Assembly: GCA_024641285.1 (NCBI GenBank)
Contig: JAHEDH010000015.1
Coordinates: 1 to 38,744, forward strand
DNA from: a bacterium
GTDB lineage: Bacteria > Actinomycetota > Acidimicrobiia > Spongiisociales > ZC4RG35
Reading direction: 5' to 3'
DNA: 38,744 nucleotides
Each line of letters begins with the position of its first letter. The stretch's first letter is position 1. The notes under the pieces are model-generated. The model was not told the DNA's origin. It saw only the letters and a list, made by a program, of their open reading frames with translations, and made no database searches. The translations under genes were made by a program, and so were the position numbers. Shown here piece after piece: positions 7,875 through 16,508 of the stretch.

Positions 7875-8824
7875 GTCAGCATCTCCGCCGCCTGTCGCAG
7901 CCGTCGCAGCAGTCGACTCTCGGTCTCTGGATCCGCTTGCCACTCGTCGAGGAGGTCTGGGTCTGGGATGGCCTCGCGTACCTCGATCTGGCCGGCGACC
8001 GGGAGAAGCGGGTCGATGGTCACGTGACCCTCGAGGAGGACGGCTGTCGCCAGTCCGCATGCGTACGGAAGCTCCGGCAGTGCAGCGGCAGCCCGTAGCC
8101 CTGCCGCCAAGCCGACCGAGGTCTCGAGGGCCGAGCTGATCACCACTGGCATCTGAGACCGCTCGGCGAGTTCGAGCGTCCGTTGCACACCACCGAGTGG
8201 CTGCACCTTGAGGACCAGCAGATCGGCCGCCTCTCGTTCGACGACCTCCATCGGGTCGGCCGCCTGGCGGATCACCTCGTCGGCGGCGATCGGGACGTTG
8301 ACCTTGTGGCGAAGCTCGATCATCTCGTCGATGGTTGCCACCGGTTGTTCGACGTATTCGAGTGAGAACCAGTCCAATTCGTTGATCCTGTCCGCTGCCT
8401 CATCGACCGACCATGCTGCGTTGACATCCACGCGGAGGCGGCCTTCCGGGCCGAGCGCGTCCCTGACGGCGGCGACGCGAGCCAGATCCATGTCACGAGA
8501 CTCACCCGGCTCGGCGATCTTGACCTTCGCGGTCCGACACTCCGACTCGGTCACGAGTTGATAGGCCTGGTCGGGTGGCACCGCGGGAACGGTGACATTG
8601 ACCGGGATTGTCGAGCGAACGGCCACCGGTCTGGCGGCAACTGCGGACTCGAGGGCAGATGCGAGCCATCTCGACGTCGTTGCCGGCGGGTAGTCGGGGA
8701 ACGGCGAGAATTCGCCCCAACCGGCGGGACCCTCGAGAAGCACTGCCTCGCGCCAGGTCACGCGTCTGAACCTGACGATCATGGGAATGCGAACGAGATG
8801 GACCTTGACGTCGTCGAGACTCAC
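7871..8824 (-). CDS. menC: o-Succinylbenzoate synthase
   Basis: A 317-aa member of the enolase superfamily that dehydrates SHCHC to o-succinylbenzoate in menaquinone synthesis. Visible active-site residues: the catalytic Lys pair in AKVKI (100, 102), metal ligands in DVNAAW (Asp133), EQP (Glu159) and ADE (Asp182, Glu183), and the second catalytic Lys in LKVQPLGG (206). Enolase-superfamily members can be dipeptide epimerases or N-succinyl amino acid racemases, but the immediately following menD makes OSBS the natural reading. The GTG start at 8824 overlaps the cytochrome c stop by 4 bp, and its own stop overlaps the menD start. Confidence 0.93.
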   Translation of the reverse strand: MSLDDVKVHLVRIPMIVRFRRVTWREAVLLEGPAGWGEFSPFPDYPPATTSRWLASALESAVAARPVAVRSTIPVNVTVPAVPPDQAYQLVTESECRTAKVKIAEPGESRDMDLARVAAVRDALGPEGRLRVDVNAAWSVDEAADRINELDWFSLEYVEQPVATIDEMIELRHKVNVPIAADEVIRQAADPMEVVEREAADLLVLKVQPLGGVQRTLELAERSQMPVVISSALETSVGLAAGLRAAAALPELPYACGLATAVLLEGHVTIDPLLPVAGQIEVREAIPDPDLLDEWQADPETESRLLRRLRQAAEMLT

Positions 8825-9126
8825 GATCCCTGTTCCGCCCGAATGAAGTCGACGACTCGGGATATCTGGTCGTCCGAGAGCGTGTTGTCGAATGCCGGCA
8901 TGCTGCCACGCCCGTTCGCGATGACGTCGACGACGTAGCTATCGGGTCGCTCGACCAGCGGAGAATCGGTTCCGAGCCCGATGCCGACTCCACCGCCGAG
9001 GTCGACCCCGTGACAGCGAGCACAGAACTGGCCGTACAACTCGCCGCCGCTGGAGCTGGGATCGGCCGGCCCGGTGCACGCTGCGGCCAGCAACATGAGC
9101 ACGATCGAGAGAGCGCGAATTCGCAT
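8821..9126 (-). CDS. Small class I cytochrome c lipoprotein
   Basis: A 101-aa precursor. The N terminus is a lipoprotein signal (hydrophobic ALSIVLMLL, lipobox LAAAC with Cys17), so the mature protein should be anchored outside the membrane. CARCH (Cys35, Cys38, His39) is the covalent heme site, and GSMPAF supplies the probable axial Met76. The length is that of a minimal mono-heme cytochrome. It is first in an operon with menC and menD (GTGA overlap), suggesting co-regulation of a quinone with an electron carrier. ATG at 9126 was chosen because the signal peptide starts there and TACCAT lies 6 nt upstream with no SD, the leaderless pattern. Redox partner unknown. Confidence 0.9.
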   Translation of the reverse strand: MRIRALSIVLMLLAAACTGPADPSSSGGELYGQFCARCHGVDLGGGVGIGLGTDSPLVERPDSYVVDVIANGRGSMPAFDNTLSDDQISRVVDFIRAEQGS

Positions 9127-9132
9127 CGTGGG

Positions 9133-9138
9133 ATGGTA
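9133..9138 (-). promoter_or_regulatory. Probable -10 box of the cytochrome c-menC-menD operon
   Basis: On the minus strand TACCAT ends 6 nt before the ATG at 9126, with no ribosome-binding site between, so a leaderless transcript is likely. No convincing -35 was identified. Confidence 0.5.
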
Positions 9139-9217
9139 CGTCGCAAGCAGGCGAGACCGGCAACCAGCGGCCACCCGAGATGATCGGGCCGCCACGGAGG
9201 ATCTGCTTGGTGCTTCC

Positions 9218-9433
9218 GACCTTCACGACTCGACCTCAGGGGACGTTCCTCAGGCCTCGGTCTCTGCGGCGGCGACGATGACGCTCGCATCGCCGACGGC
9301 CGGCGTCGTGGGGCATCAGAACACCGGACGACTGTTCCTCGCCGACATCTCGGTCCCTCCGTCGGTCTGCACGGGGTTCGGCATCTCGCTGACCACGCCG
9401 TTCCGGAAAGCTCCGGTTGTCGAGGTCGGCTGA
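9218..9433 (+). pseudogene. Remnant of NAD(P)H-hydrate epimerase (YjeF N-terminal domain), C-terminal piece
   Basis: About 71 codons ending in a TGA (9431-9433) read like the last third of a YjeF_N/NnrE epimerase: SDLHDSTSGDVP corresponds to the D-hPSG-hD-TGdvP stretch, AAATMTLASPTAGVV to the conserved ATMTLALPK strand, and TGRLFLADISVPP to the G-h-hADIGVPP end. The N-terminal NAD(P)HX-binding half (NNGGDG) is absent, the catalytic-loop region is altered, and no credible start codon precedes it; upstream the frame runs into the cytochrome c leader. It therefore looks like a decayed gene fragment. The intact enzyme repairs hydrated NAD(P)H. It fills most of the 310 bp gap between the cytochrome and manC genes, whose 3' end is convergent with it 3 bp away. 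Confidence 0.6.
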
Positions 9434-9436
9434 AGC

Positions 9437-10477
9437 TCAACGCAGTTCGGGTGGAATCCTTTCGAGGAGTTGCTTGACGTCCTGTGACCGTTCGCGCGAC
9501 GCAATCAAGAGGGCGTCCGGGGTGTCTACCACCACCAGGTCGTGGACTCCGATCATGGCGACCAATCTGCCACCCGCTCGCACATACGATCCCTTCACAT
9601 CCAAGAGCTCCACCTGACCGAAGGCGACGTTCGAGTCGTCGGAGGACTCCATCTCCCACAGCGCCTGCCAGGATCCGACGTCGCTCCATCCGGCATCCAT
9701 CGGCACCACGGCGACCCTATCGGACTGCTCCATCACCGCGTGGTCGATGGAGATCGACGGCGAGGACCCGAAGGATGCGCCCGGTTCGACCACACCATCG
9801 ACGACCTGCCTGTCCACCCAGGCACCCGACACGGCTTCGGCGACCGAAGGTGCGTGCTGCCGGATCTCTTCGCGGAGCCGCCCTGCCGAGAACATGAACA
9901 TGCCTGCGTTCCAAAGATGTCGCCCGCCGGCGAGGTAGGCCTCCGCAGTCGACAAATCGGGCTTCTCCACGAATCGCGCGACCTCAGACCATGCCCCGCG
10001 GGACGGGCCGACTTCGATATACCCGTAACCGGTCTCGGGTCTCGTCGGAGTGACACCGAACGTCACGAGCCGTCCCTCGGTGGCGGGCTCGACTGCTGCG
10101 AGCACCGCGGAGCGGAACTGCGACTCGTCGAGGATCAGCGCGTCCGACGGCATCACCAGCATGAGATCACTCGCCTCCAGTGCTTCCGCAGCCAGCGCAA
10201 CTGCCGGCGCGGTGTTTCGACCTTCCGGTTCGACGATGACCGCCCTGGCGATCGTTCCGATCTCGGCGAACTGTGCAGCGATGACGCCGGTGTGGTTGCG
10301 GTTTCCGACGACGATCGGCGCGGTGACGCCTTCGAGCCCATTGGCGCGAAGCACCGTCTGCTGGAACAACGTTCGATCGCCCGTCAGGGCGAGGAACTGC
10401 TTCGGAATCGAGGATCGCGACAGCGGCCACAGCCGAGTGCCCCCGCCGCCGCTGAGAACCACCGGGGTGATGTGCAT
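9437..10477 (-). CDS. manC: Mannose-1-phosphate guanylyltransferase
   Basis: A 346-aa nucleotidyltransferase making GDP-mannose from mannose-1-phosphate and GTP. The signature VVLSGGGGTRLWPLSR (residues about 6-21) with PKQFLAL is the GDP-mannose pyrophosphorylase loop. EPEGRNTAPA and MPSDALI follow, then YGYIEVG, FVEKPD and LWNAGMFMF, all typical. It ends after the left-handed helix-like region (GSYVRAGGRL, DLVVVDTPDALLI) without the C-terminal isomerase domain of bifunctional ManC/AlgA. ATG at 10477 is supported by the N-terminal motif and by TACTCT 7 nt upstream. GDP-mannose could feed cell-wall mannans and also the mannosyl-3-phosphoglycerate synthase encoded at 30.7 kb. Confidence 0.93.
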   Translation of the reverse strand: MHITPVVLSGGGGTRLWPLSRSSIPKQFLALTGDRTLFQQTVLRANGLEGVTAPIVVGNRNHTGVIAAQFAEIGTIARAVIVEPEGRNTAPAVALAAEALEASDLMLVMPSDALILDESQFRSAVLAAVEPATEGRLVTFGVTPTRPETGYGYIEVGPSRGAWSEVARFVEKPDLSTAEAYLAGGRHLWNAGMFMFSAGRLREEIRQHAPSVAEAVSGAWVDRQVVDGVVEPGASFGSSPSISIDHAVMEQSDRVAVVPMDAGWSDVGSWQALWEMESSDDSNVAFGQVELLDVKGSYVRAGGRLVAMIGVHDLVVVDTPDALLIASRERSQDVKQLLERIPPELR

Positions 10478-10484
10478 TCGCAAC

Positions 10485-10490
10485 AGAGTA
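10485..10490 (-). promoter_or_regulatory. Probable -10 box of manC
   Basis: TACTCT on the minus strand, 7 nt before the manC ATG with no SD between: the leaderless pattern common in this window. Confidence 0.5.
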
Positions 10491-10580
10491 GGCCCGGCTC
10501 TGCCCAGGATCGTCCGAGCCGTGCGGCTCCGGTCGACAGTCGCTACCTTCGGTCTGGCATCGACGACTCGGGAGAAACCC

Positions 10581-11027
10581 ATGCAGTTCCTGCTCTGGAT
10601 TCACATCATCGCCGCCGCATCGTGGTTCGGTGCCGGTGTCGCCCTGCAACTCGGCGGCCAGATCCTCGCCTCCGAGGCGGGCACCGTCCGAGCGGGCTTC
10701 TACCGCCAATGGGTGAAGCTCGGGCAGATCCTGTTCACTCCGGCAGCCGTCGTCGTGCTCATCACAGGGATCCTGATGGTCACCGGCAGCGAGGCCTACG
10801 GGTTCGGTGCCACCTTCGTCTCGATCGGCTTTCTCACGGTGATCGTCGGCGCGGCGCTCGGCATGATCGTGTACGGGCCGCGTGGTCGCGACGCTGCGAC
10901 GGCACTCGACGAGGGAGACACGAACGCTGCAGCAGCCGCGATCGCCAGACTTCGACAGGGTGGTGCGCTCGAGTTGGCGCTCCTTGCCATCACCATCGCG
11001 TCGATGGTGTGGAAGTGGGGCGCCTGA
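10581..11027 (+). CDS. Small integral membrane protein (DUF2269/CopD-like)
   Basis: A 148-aa protein with four hydrophobic segments at roughly residues 3-24, 48-68, 77-97 and 129-147. The start (FLLWIHIIAAASWFGAGVAL) carries the H-x(6)-W-x-G pattern of the DUF2269/CopD-like superfamily, in which a membrane-embedded His may bind heme or metal. The ATG has GGGAGA 5 nt upstream, so unlike its divergent neighbour manC it has a true leader. Function unknown; the family is found near respiratory and copper genes elsewhere, but nothing here specifies a role. Confidence 0.8.
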   Translation: MQFLLWIHIIAAASWFGAGVALQLGGQILASEAGTVRAGFYRQWVKLGQILFTPAAVVVLITGILMVTGSEAYGFGATFVSIGFLTVIVGAALGMIVYGPRGRDAATALDEGDTNAAAAAIARLRQGGALELALLAITIASMVWKWGA

Positions 11028-11054
11028 ACCAACCTCAGTCCGGTTGCGTGCGCG

Positions 11055-11861
11055 TCAGGGTTGACACGACGGGCACCACCAGATCTTTCGACCCTTCATG
11101 TCGGCTCGCTCGATCTCGGTGCCACAGCGCCGGCACGGCTCCCCGCGCCGCTTGTAAACGTAGGTGCGCTCTCCCCGAGCGATGTCGGACCGCCGTCTCC
11201 GCCCGACGTCTTCGGGTTCCGTTGTCACGATGCGTCCGTTCCGTTCTCCGAGTCGCAACTGCGTGACAGATTCGTCCCAGATCCGTTGAACGTCGCCTGC
11301 TTCGAGCCGCCGCGACTCGATGTGCGGATTGATGCCGAGACGGAAGAGGATCTCCGCCCGATACACGTTGCCGATCCCGCAGATGACCGACTGGTCCAAC
11401 AGCGCAGCGCCGATCGGGACGGTCCGTCGACCCAGGTACGTCTCGATGTGCTCGACGGCCGAAACATGGGTCTTCTTCCTCAACGGGTCTGGCCCGAGAT
11501 CGGAGACGATCCGATCCTCTTCCTCCGGGTCGATGACCCTGCAGTCGGTCGGCCCGGAGAGGTATAGCGTGCCGCGTTCGGAGACCATTCGGAGTCGGGT
11601 CCCGTCGGTCGGAGGCGGCGGATCGTCGGCGTGGATGCGGAACTTGCCGAACAGGCCGAGATGCACGTGCAGCGTGTGCCCATGGTCCCAGCGGTAGAAG
11701 AGGTGCTTACCCCAGGCGTCGATCTCGGTGACGGCGTGAACGTCGAGGAGGCTCGCCCCCTCGTCGAATCGGCCCTGCGGGCTGGAGACCCTGAGCTCGG
11801 TGCCGACGAATCGCTTGGACTGGAGCCGGGCGGCGCGGTGGATCGTATGTCCTTCTGGCAT
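11055..11861 (-). CDS. nei: Fpg/Nei-family DNA glycosylase (endonuclease VIII-like)
   Basis: A 268-aa bifunctional glycosylase/AP lyase of base-excision repair. The start is set at 11861 because Pro2 must become the N-terminal nucleophile: MPEGHTIHRAARL. The Nei-type AWGKHLFY follows (about 51-58), with HVHLGLFGKF, the helix-two-turn-helix region (QSVICGIGNVYRAEILF) and a complete C-terminal Fpg/Nei zinc finger (CRRC...CPSC). The sequence resembles mycobacterial Nei1, which removes oxidised pyrimidines; Nei2 and Fpg are less similar as far as I can judge. Two upstream in-frame ATGs would bury the proline and are rejected. It is 44 bp downstream of a long hypothetical gene on the same strand. 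Confidence 0.93.
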   Translation of the reverse strand: MPEGHTIHRAARLQSKRFVGTELRVSSPQGRFDEGASLLDVHAVTEIDAWGKHLFYRWDHGHTLHVHLGLFGKFRIHADDPPPPTDGTRLRMVSERGTLYLSGPTDCRVIDPEEEDRIVSDLGPDPLRKKTHVSAVEHIETYLGRRTVPIGAALLDQSVICGIGNVYRAEILFRLGINPHIESRRLEAGDVQRIWDESVTQLRLGERNGRIVTTEPEDVGRRRRSDIARGERTYVYKRRGEPCRRCGTEIERADMKGRKIWWCPSCQP

Positions 11862-11905
11862 CGGTCGAGACGATGCCATGACCCGGCATCTACCGGTAAC
11901 CGGGC

Positions 11906-13261
11906 TCACCAGCCCTGATAGACGTCCTCACCTGCAAACGACACGTGCCCGCAGACGGCACACACCCGGCGCGTGATGCCACCGACCGTCTTCGACGACT
12001 CGTAGCGATGCTCGTGCTCCTCGGGCTCGCGAGACCGCTTCCGACCGAAGACGCTCGGTTTCGACTTCCCCGAGGACCGGGCGTGACGGCCCGGCTTCTG
12101 AGTCTGCGGATCCGGCCGCTCGCTGTGGGGATCGGCCGGCGAGGCCTCGTGCGGGGCCTCGCGGTCCTCGAACACCTCTTCGAGCTGCCGGGCATTCGCC
12201 CGGCCGTTCGACGACCACTGGGCGAAGCTCGGCCGATCGTCGGGGGGAAGCGGAATCGAAGAAGTGTCTGCCACCGCCGGGGACGGTTCGGGTTCCGACG
12301 GCTGTTCCAGCTCGGCTGCCGGAGCAGCCGGTTCGTCACCGAGGGGGTGTGACTCGGGCATGGGCTTTCTTGGAGCAGCTTCCGGCTCGCCGAGTGGATG
12401 CACCTCTCGAAGGACGGCGCCCGACGCGGCGGCGGCCCCCTCGACGTGGACTTCCTCGATCTCGAGCTCGCGTTCAGCCGGGGAGACGGCGAGCTCAGGT
12501 GTCTCGGGCAGAGCGGCGGGCATGGGCGCAGCCACCGGCGGGACATACCCGTAGGCGGCGACGTCTTCGATGACGAGATCATCGTCATCGAAGACAGATT
12601 CCGGCGTTGCGGCCGCCGCCGGTGGCGGCGGCTGCTGGGAGACGGCTTCGGCGCGGGGTACCTGGACCTCAGGCATTTCGGCCGGCCGACTGGCTGCGGC
12701 CGGTTCGGCCGGCTGCTCCAACGGGGGCTCCGGCGGCGTGGCGTCTGCGATCTCGATGGGCCTTGGAGCCACCGGAGCGATGCTCTCGTCCACGAGCGCG
12801 CTCTCGGCGACCGATTCCGCAAAGGATGGCGACGACGGCTCCGGGAAGAACGGAACGACCTCCGGCATCGGCTCCTCAGGACGCACCACCGGTTGATCGG
12901 GCAGTTCGTCATCGTCGGTGGCCTCGACGTCATCGACCGCATCGCGCCGTTTCGGCGTCTTGCGGCCCTTGAACATCCGCCGCTTCGACAGTCGGCTCTG
13001 CACGTCTTCGATCGCAGACAGGCCGTCGTAGGCGAATCCGAGCGCATCGTCGGCGATGAACACCATTTCTTCACCGTCGAGGAGCATCGAGAACTGGTTC
13101 GAGAAGAGCCGCTTGATCTCCACGGTGTCCAGACGCCACTCGCCGAAGCCCTCACCGTCGGAATCGAGTGAGAGGAACACGTCCTCGAGTTCCAGGTCGA
13201 TGGGAATCCCCTCGCCTGGGTCGCTCGGAAGTCGGAGACGTCCTTTGAACAACACTTGCAC
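11906..13261 (-). CDS. Hypothetical protein: ordered N-terminal domain, long disordered linker, C-terminal Cys/His motif
   Basis: A 451-aa protein not recognised as a known family. Residues 1-95 look folded, with beta-rich segments (PIDLELEDVFLSLDS, MLLDGEEMVFIADDALGFAYDG) and a basic end SKRRMFKGRKTPKRR. About residues 105-400 are very rich in Pro, Ala and Glu and presumably disordered, with two HPLG(E/D) repeats. The C terminus carries H-x-H and CAVCGH in a zinc-ribbon-like pattern (HEHRYESSKTVGG...VCAVCGHVSF). No signal peptide or membrane segment. GTG start with GAGG upstream. Composition suggests a cytoplasmic scaffold or regulator; this is a guess. It is 44 bp from nei. Confidence 0.75.
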   Translation of the reverse strand: MQVLFKGRLRLPSDPGEGIPIDLELEDVFLSLDSDGEGFGEWRLDTVEIKRLFSNQFSMLLDGEEMVFIADDALGFAYDGLSAIEDVQSRLSKRRMFKGRKTPKRRDAVDDVEATDDDELPDQPVVRPEEPMPEVVPFFPEPSSPSFAESVAESALVDESIAPVAPRPIEIADATPPEPPLEQPAEPAAASRPAEMPEVQVPRAEAVSQQPPPPAAAATPESVFDDDDLVIEDVAAYGYVPPVAAPMPAALPETPELAVSPAERELEIEEVHVEGAAAASGAVLREVHPLGEPEAAPRKPMPESHPLGDEPAAPAAELEQPSEPEPSPAVADTSSIPLPPDDRPSFAQWSSNGRANARQLEEVFEDREAPHEASPADPHSERPDPQTQKPGRHARSSGKSKPSVFGRKRSREPEEHEHRYESSKTVGGITRRVCAVCGHVSFAGEDVYQGW

Positions 13262-13421
13262 TCACCAGCCTCGTTTGCGGGCGAAACAGCTGTGAAGGCC
13301 CCCCGGCCCGGTCAACACGCTCGTGCGTTCCCCATACTGCTGCCCTCGACTGTCACTGTAGGCCAAAAGCTCCACGGAGAGGTCTTCGACACCGCTGATG
13401 GCCGGATGTAGGACTTTGTGA

Positions 13422-16247
13422 TCAGTCGGCGAATTCCGAGATCGGTGGGCATGAGCAGACCAGGTGCCGATCTCCGGCCGCGCCGTCCACCCGGCCGACC
13501 GGCGGGAAATAGGCCTTCGCCTCGAGCCCTTCGGTCGGGAATGCCGCCGTGTGTGGCGAGTACGGATGGCTCCAGTCCTCCGCCAACAACATCGCTGCGG
13601 TGTGCGGAGCGTTGACGAGCGGATTGTCGTCGGCGGGCCACTCCCCCGATTCGACACGGGCGATCTCGTGGCGGATCGAGATCATCGCCTCACAGAACCG
13701 ATCGAGCTCGGCGAGCGGCTCTGACTCGGTGGGCTCGATCATCAGCGTCCCGGCGACCGGAAAGCTCAACGTGGGAGCATGGAATCCGTGGTCGGCCAGC
13801 CGTTTGGCGATGTCTTCTGCGCTGATCCCGGTGTGGTGGGTGATGTCACGGATGTCGATGATGCACTCATGTGCCACCCGGCCGCCCTTCCCGCTGTACA
13901 GCACCGGGAAGTGCGGGCCGAGACGGGTCGCTACGTGATTCGCCTCGAGGATGGCGATCTGCGTCGCGCGCGTCAGCCCGTCGGCACCCATCATCGCGAT
14001 GTACGCCCAGGGAATCGGCAGGATCCCGGCGCTGCCGTACCTGGCGGCGCTCACCGGGCCGACCGGCGAGTCGGCTGCGAGAGGATCGCCCGGCAGGAAC
14101 GGCGCGAGATGCGACCGCACGCCGATCGGCCCGACGCCCGGACCGCCTCCGCCATGGGGAATGGTGAACGTCTTGTGCAGATTCAGGTGCGAGACGTCGG
14201 CACCGAACTTCCCGGGCCGGGCCACCCCAACCAGGGCGTTGAGGTTGGCACCGTCGACGTAGACCTGACCACCGACCTCGTGCACTGCGGCACAGATGTC
14301 GGAGATGGCTTCCTCGAAGACCCCATGAGTCGACGGATAGGTCACCATCAGGGCAGCGACCCGGTCCGCATGCTCGGAAAGTTTGGCCGAGAGGTCGTCG
14401 ACATCGACGTTGCCGTGCTCGTCGCACTCGACCACCTTGACCGTCATGCCCGCCATCACCGCCGACGCGGCGTTTGTGCCGTGCGCCGAAGACGGGATCA
14501 GACAGATGTCGCGTCCGATCTCACCTCGGCTGCGGTGATATGCGCGGATGGCGAGCAGGCCGGCGAACTCCCCCTGCGAGCCGGCATTCGGCTGGAGTGA
14601 CACGGCGTCATAGCCGGTGATCTCCGCGAGCCAGCCCTCGAGCTCGACGATGAGGTCGAGGTAACCGGCGGCCTGGGCTTGCGGTGCGAATGGGTGGATC
14701 GAGGCGAATTCGGGCCACGTGATCGGGATCATCGACGTCGTCGAGTTCAGTTTCATCGTGCACGAGCCGAGGGGGATCATGGTCCGGTCCAACGCCAGGT
14801 CCTTGTCGGACAGGCTTCGGAGGTAGCGCAGCATCTCCGTCTCGGAACGGTGGGCGCTGAACACTGGATGCGTGAGAAAGGGCGTCTGACGACGGGCGTG
14901 GGCCGGGATGCCGGTCGTGGTCTCTTCCGCCGGGGTTGCACCGAACACCACGAGCAGGCGCCGTAGGACGTCGTCATCGGTGAGCTCGTCGAAGCTGACC
15001 CCCAGCCGGTCTTCGTCGACTCTCCGCAGGTTGATACCCGACCTCTCGGCATCATCGGCCAGCTGAGTAGACCGTCCGGGGACTTCGATGGTCACGGTGT
15101 CGAAGAACTCGGAGTTGACCACGCCGATCCCGGCATTGCGCAGCGACGTCACGAAACGCCCCGTGAGCGCGTTGACCCGCTCCGCGATGGCAAGCAGCCC
15201 GTCCGGTCCGTACCAGCACGCGTACATCGAAGCGATGATCGCCAGCAGCGCCTGGGCGGTGCAGACATTGGACGTGGCCTTGTCGCGGCGGATGTGCTGT
15301 TCGCGGGTCTGAAGAGCGAGTCGATAGGCGGTCCGCCCCGTCGGATCGGTCGAGACGCCGACCAACCGTCCCGGCAGTGCCCGGACGTGTGACTCACTCG
15401 TCGCGATGAACGCGGCGTGCGGGCCGCCAAAGCCCATGGGCACCCCGAAGCGCTGGGCGGATCCGACGGCGATGTCAGCGCCCAGTTCACCCGGGGACTC
15501 GAGCATGGTCAGGGCCAACAGGTCGGTGGCGACGACGACCAACGTGTCGGTCGCGTTGGCGCGCGCGCAGAGCGAGCCGAGATCGGGAATCGCGCCGGTC
15601 GTGTCCGGGTACTGCACGAGGCATCCGCTGTAGCTGCCAGGGTCCATCTCATCGATCGGCCCGACTTCGAGCTCGATCCCGATCGGCTCGGCCCTCGTTG
15701 CCAGCACGGCGATCGTCTGGGGATGTGCATGGTGGTCGACGAAGAAACGCGGGCGCTTGCCGCGGTGGATCCGATTGGTCATCGCCATCGCCTCGGCGGC
15801 CGCAGTCGCCTCGTCGAGCAGAGAGGCGTTGGCGATCTCGAGGCCGGTCAGGTCGCTGACCATCGTCTGGAAGTTGAGCAGAGCCTCGAGCCGGCCCTGT
15901 GAGATCTCCGCCTGATAGGGCGTGTACGCGGTGTACCACGCCGGATTCTCCAGGATGTTTCTTTGGATCACCGGAGGGGTGACGGTCCCGTAGTACCCCT
16001 GCCCGATCAGCGACGTCATGATGACGTTGCGATCGGCGAAGGACCTGAGTCGCTCCAGTGCCTCGGTTTCGCTGAGGGCCCCAGGCAGGTCGAGGGGTTC
16101 AGTGATGCGGATCCCGGCCGGGACGGTCTCGGCGACCAGGTCCTCGAGCGTCGGGCTGCCGATGTCGGCGAGCATCTTGGAGACCTCGGCCGAGCGGGGA
16201 CCGATGTGCCGGTCGACGAAGCGGTCGGCGACTGATTCAGTGGACAT
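13422..16247 (-). CDS. gcvP: Glycine dehydrogenase (decarboxylating), P-protein of the glycine cleavage system
   Basis: A 941-aa single-chain P-protein, the length of the fused (GcvPA+GcvPB) type. It decarboxylates glycine with PLP and passes the aminomethyl group to lipoylated GcvH. N-terminal half: FVDRHIGP and [28 protein letters not shown] in the family's words; C-terminal half: [28 protein letters not shown], and the PLP lysine in HLNLHKTF (about residue 690) followed by [13 protein letters not shown]. The ATG at 16247 has AGGAG 6 nt upstream. gcvT and gcvH are not in the window. Expression is probably controlled by the glycine riboswitch in its leader. Confidence 0.96.
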   Translation of the reverse strand: MSTESVADRFVDRHIGPRSAEVSKMLADIGSPTLEDLVAETVPAGIRITEPLDLPGALSETEALERLRSFADRNVIMTSLIGQGYYGTVTPPVIQRNILENPAWYTAYTPYQAEISQGRLEALLNFQTMVSDLTGLEIANASLLDEATAAAEAMAMTNRIHRGKRPRFFVDHHAHPQTIAVLATRAEPIGIELEVGPIDEMDPGSYSGCLVQYPDTTGAIPDLGSLCARANATDTLVVVATDLLALTMLESPGELGADIAVGSAQRFGVPMGFGGPHAAFIATSESHVRALPGRLVGVSTDPTGRTAYRLALQTREQHIRRDKATSNVCTAQALLAIIASMYACWYGPDGLLAIAERVNALTGRFVTSLRNAGIGVVNSEFFDTVTIEVPGRSTQLADDAERSGINLRRVDEDRLGVSFDELTDDDVLRRLLVVFGATPAEETTTGIPAHARRQTPFLTHPVFSAHRSETEMLRYLRSLSDKDLALDRTMIPLGSCTMKLNSTTSMIPITWPEFASIHPFAPQAQAAGYLDLIVELEGWLAEITGYDAVSLQPNAGSQGEFAGLLAIRAYHRSRGEIGRDICLIPSSAHGTNAASAVMAGMTVKVVECDEHGNVDVDDLSAKLSEHADRVAALMVTYPSTHGVFEEAISDICAAVHEVGGQVYVDGANLNALVGVARPGKFGADVSHLNLHKTFTIPHGGGGPGVGPIGVRSHLAPFLPGDPLAADSPVGPVSAARYGSAGILPIPWAYIAMMGADGLTRATQIAILEANHVATRLGPHFPVLYSGKGGRVAHECIIDIRDITHHTGISAEDIAKRLADHGFHAPTLSFPVAGTLMIEPTESEPLAELDRFCEAMISIRHEIARVESGEWPADDNPLVNAPHTAAMLLAEDWSHPYSPHTAAFPTEGLEAKAYFPPVGRVDGAAGDRHLVCSCPPISEFAD

Positions 16248-16300
16248 GGCGACTCCTCGTAGCGGTCCCCACACTGTCCCTCGGTCCAGCGTCGCCTCCC
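16248..16300 (-). promoter_or_regulatory. Expression platform between glycine aptamer and gcvP start
   Basis: On the minus strand GGCGAC (16291-16296) can pair with GTCGCC (16248-16253), which follows directly on the AGGAG ribosome-binding site. That pairing would hold the SD region in a hairpin. No T-tracted terminator is present, so control of translation initiation is the more likely mode; this is inference from base pairing. Confidence 0.4.
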
Positions 16301-16380
16301 CCGCCGGTCCAGATGCCTGAGAGTTTCCGGGGATGGTTGCCCCTTCGGCGCCCCACTCGAAGTGAGGACTCTCCCGACGG
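16301..16380 (-). ncRNA. Glycine riboswitch aptamer upstream of gcvP
   Basis: Read on the minus strand, the leader contains the conserved glycine-aptamer elements in order: GGGAGAG, then GGGCGCCGAAGGGGCAACC, then GGAAACTCTCAGGCA. The P1 helix is closed by 16374-16380 pairing with 16301-16307 (seven pairs including one G-U). Only one aptamer is visible; the following bases down to gcvP do not repeat the core, so this is a singlet. Glycine riboswitches normally turn on glycine-cleavage genes when glycine is plentiful, and the gene behind it is gcvP, which supports the call strongly. Confidence 0.93.
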
Positions 16381-16396
16381 TTTCGAAAGCATCCCG

Positions 16397-16402
16397 AGTG
16401 TA
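16397..16402 (-). promoter_or_regulatory. Probable -10 box of the gcvP riboswitch transcript
   Basis: TACACT on the minus strand, 17 nt before the first paired base of the aptamer, is well placed as a -10 element. The -35 region is not convincing. Confidence 0.4.
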
Positions 16403-16473
16403 CCCCACGACGTCGCCTTCACACTCGCGACGGACTGACCCTTTCGGCGCAGCGGAAATAGTCACCCTGGTGC

Positions 16474-16502
16474 TTGCACCCCACAACTACCGCTGCCATG
16501 AT
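16474..16502 (+). promoter_or_regulatory. Predicted promoter of the 6C RNA
   Basis: TTGCAC (16474-16479) and CATGAT (16497-16502) are separated by exactly 17 bp. A start 6-8 nt further on falls at 16509-16510, the first base of hairpin 1 of the 6C RNA. The agreement between promoter spacing and RNA structure is the main support. Confidence 0.5.
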
Positions 16503-16508
16503 GCGCCC

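Noticed and set aside
6399-8027. Plus-strand open frame of over 500 codons opposite menD
   Set aside because: Mirror of the menD codon pattern with no recognisable domain; menD has full ThDP motifs.
9542-11266. Long plus-strand frame opposite manC
   Set aside because: Composition is that of an antisense shadow, and it would cross the well supported manC and nei genes.
16403-16500. Second glycine aptamer upstream of the first (minus strand)
   Set aside because: A GCGCCGAAAGGG stretch is reminiscent of the aptamer core, but the flanking GGAGAG and CTCTCAGG elements are missing.
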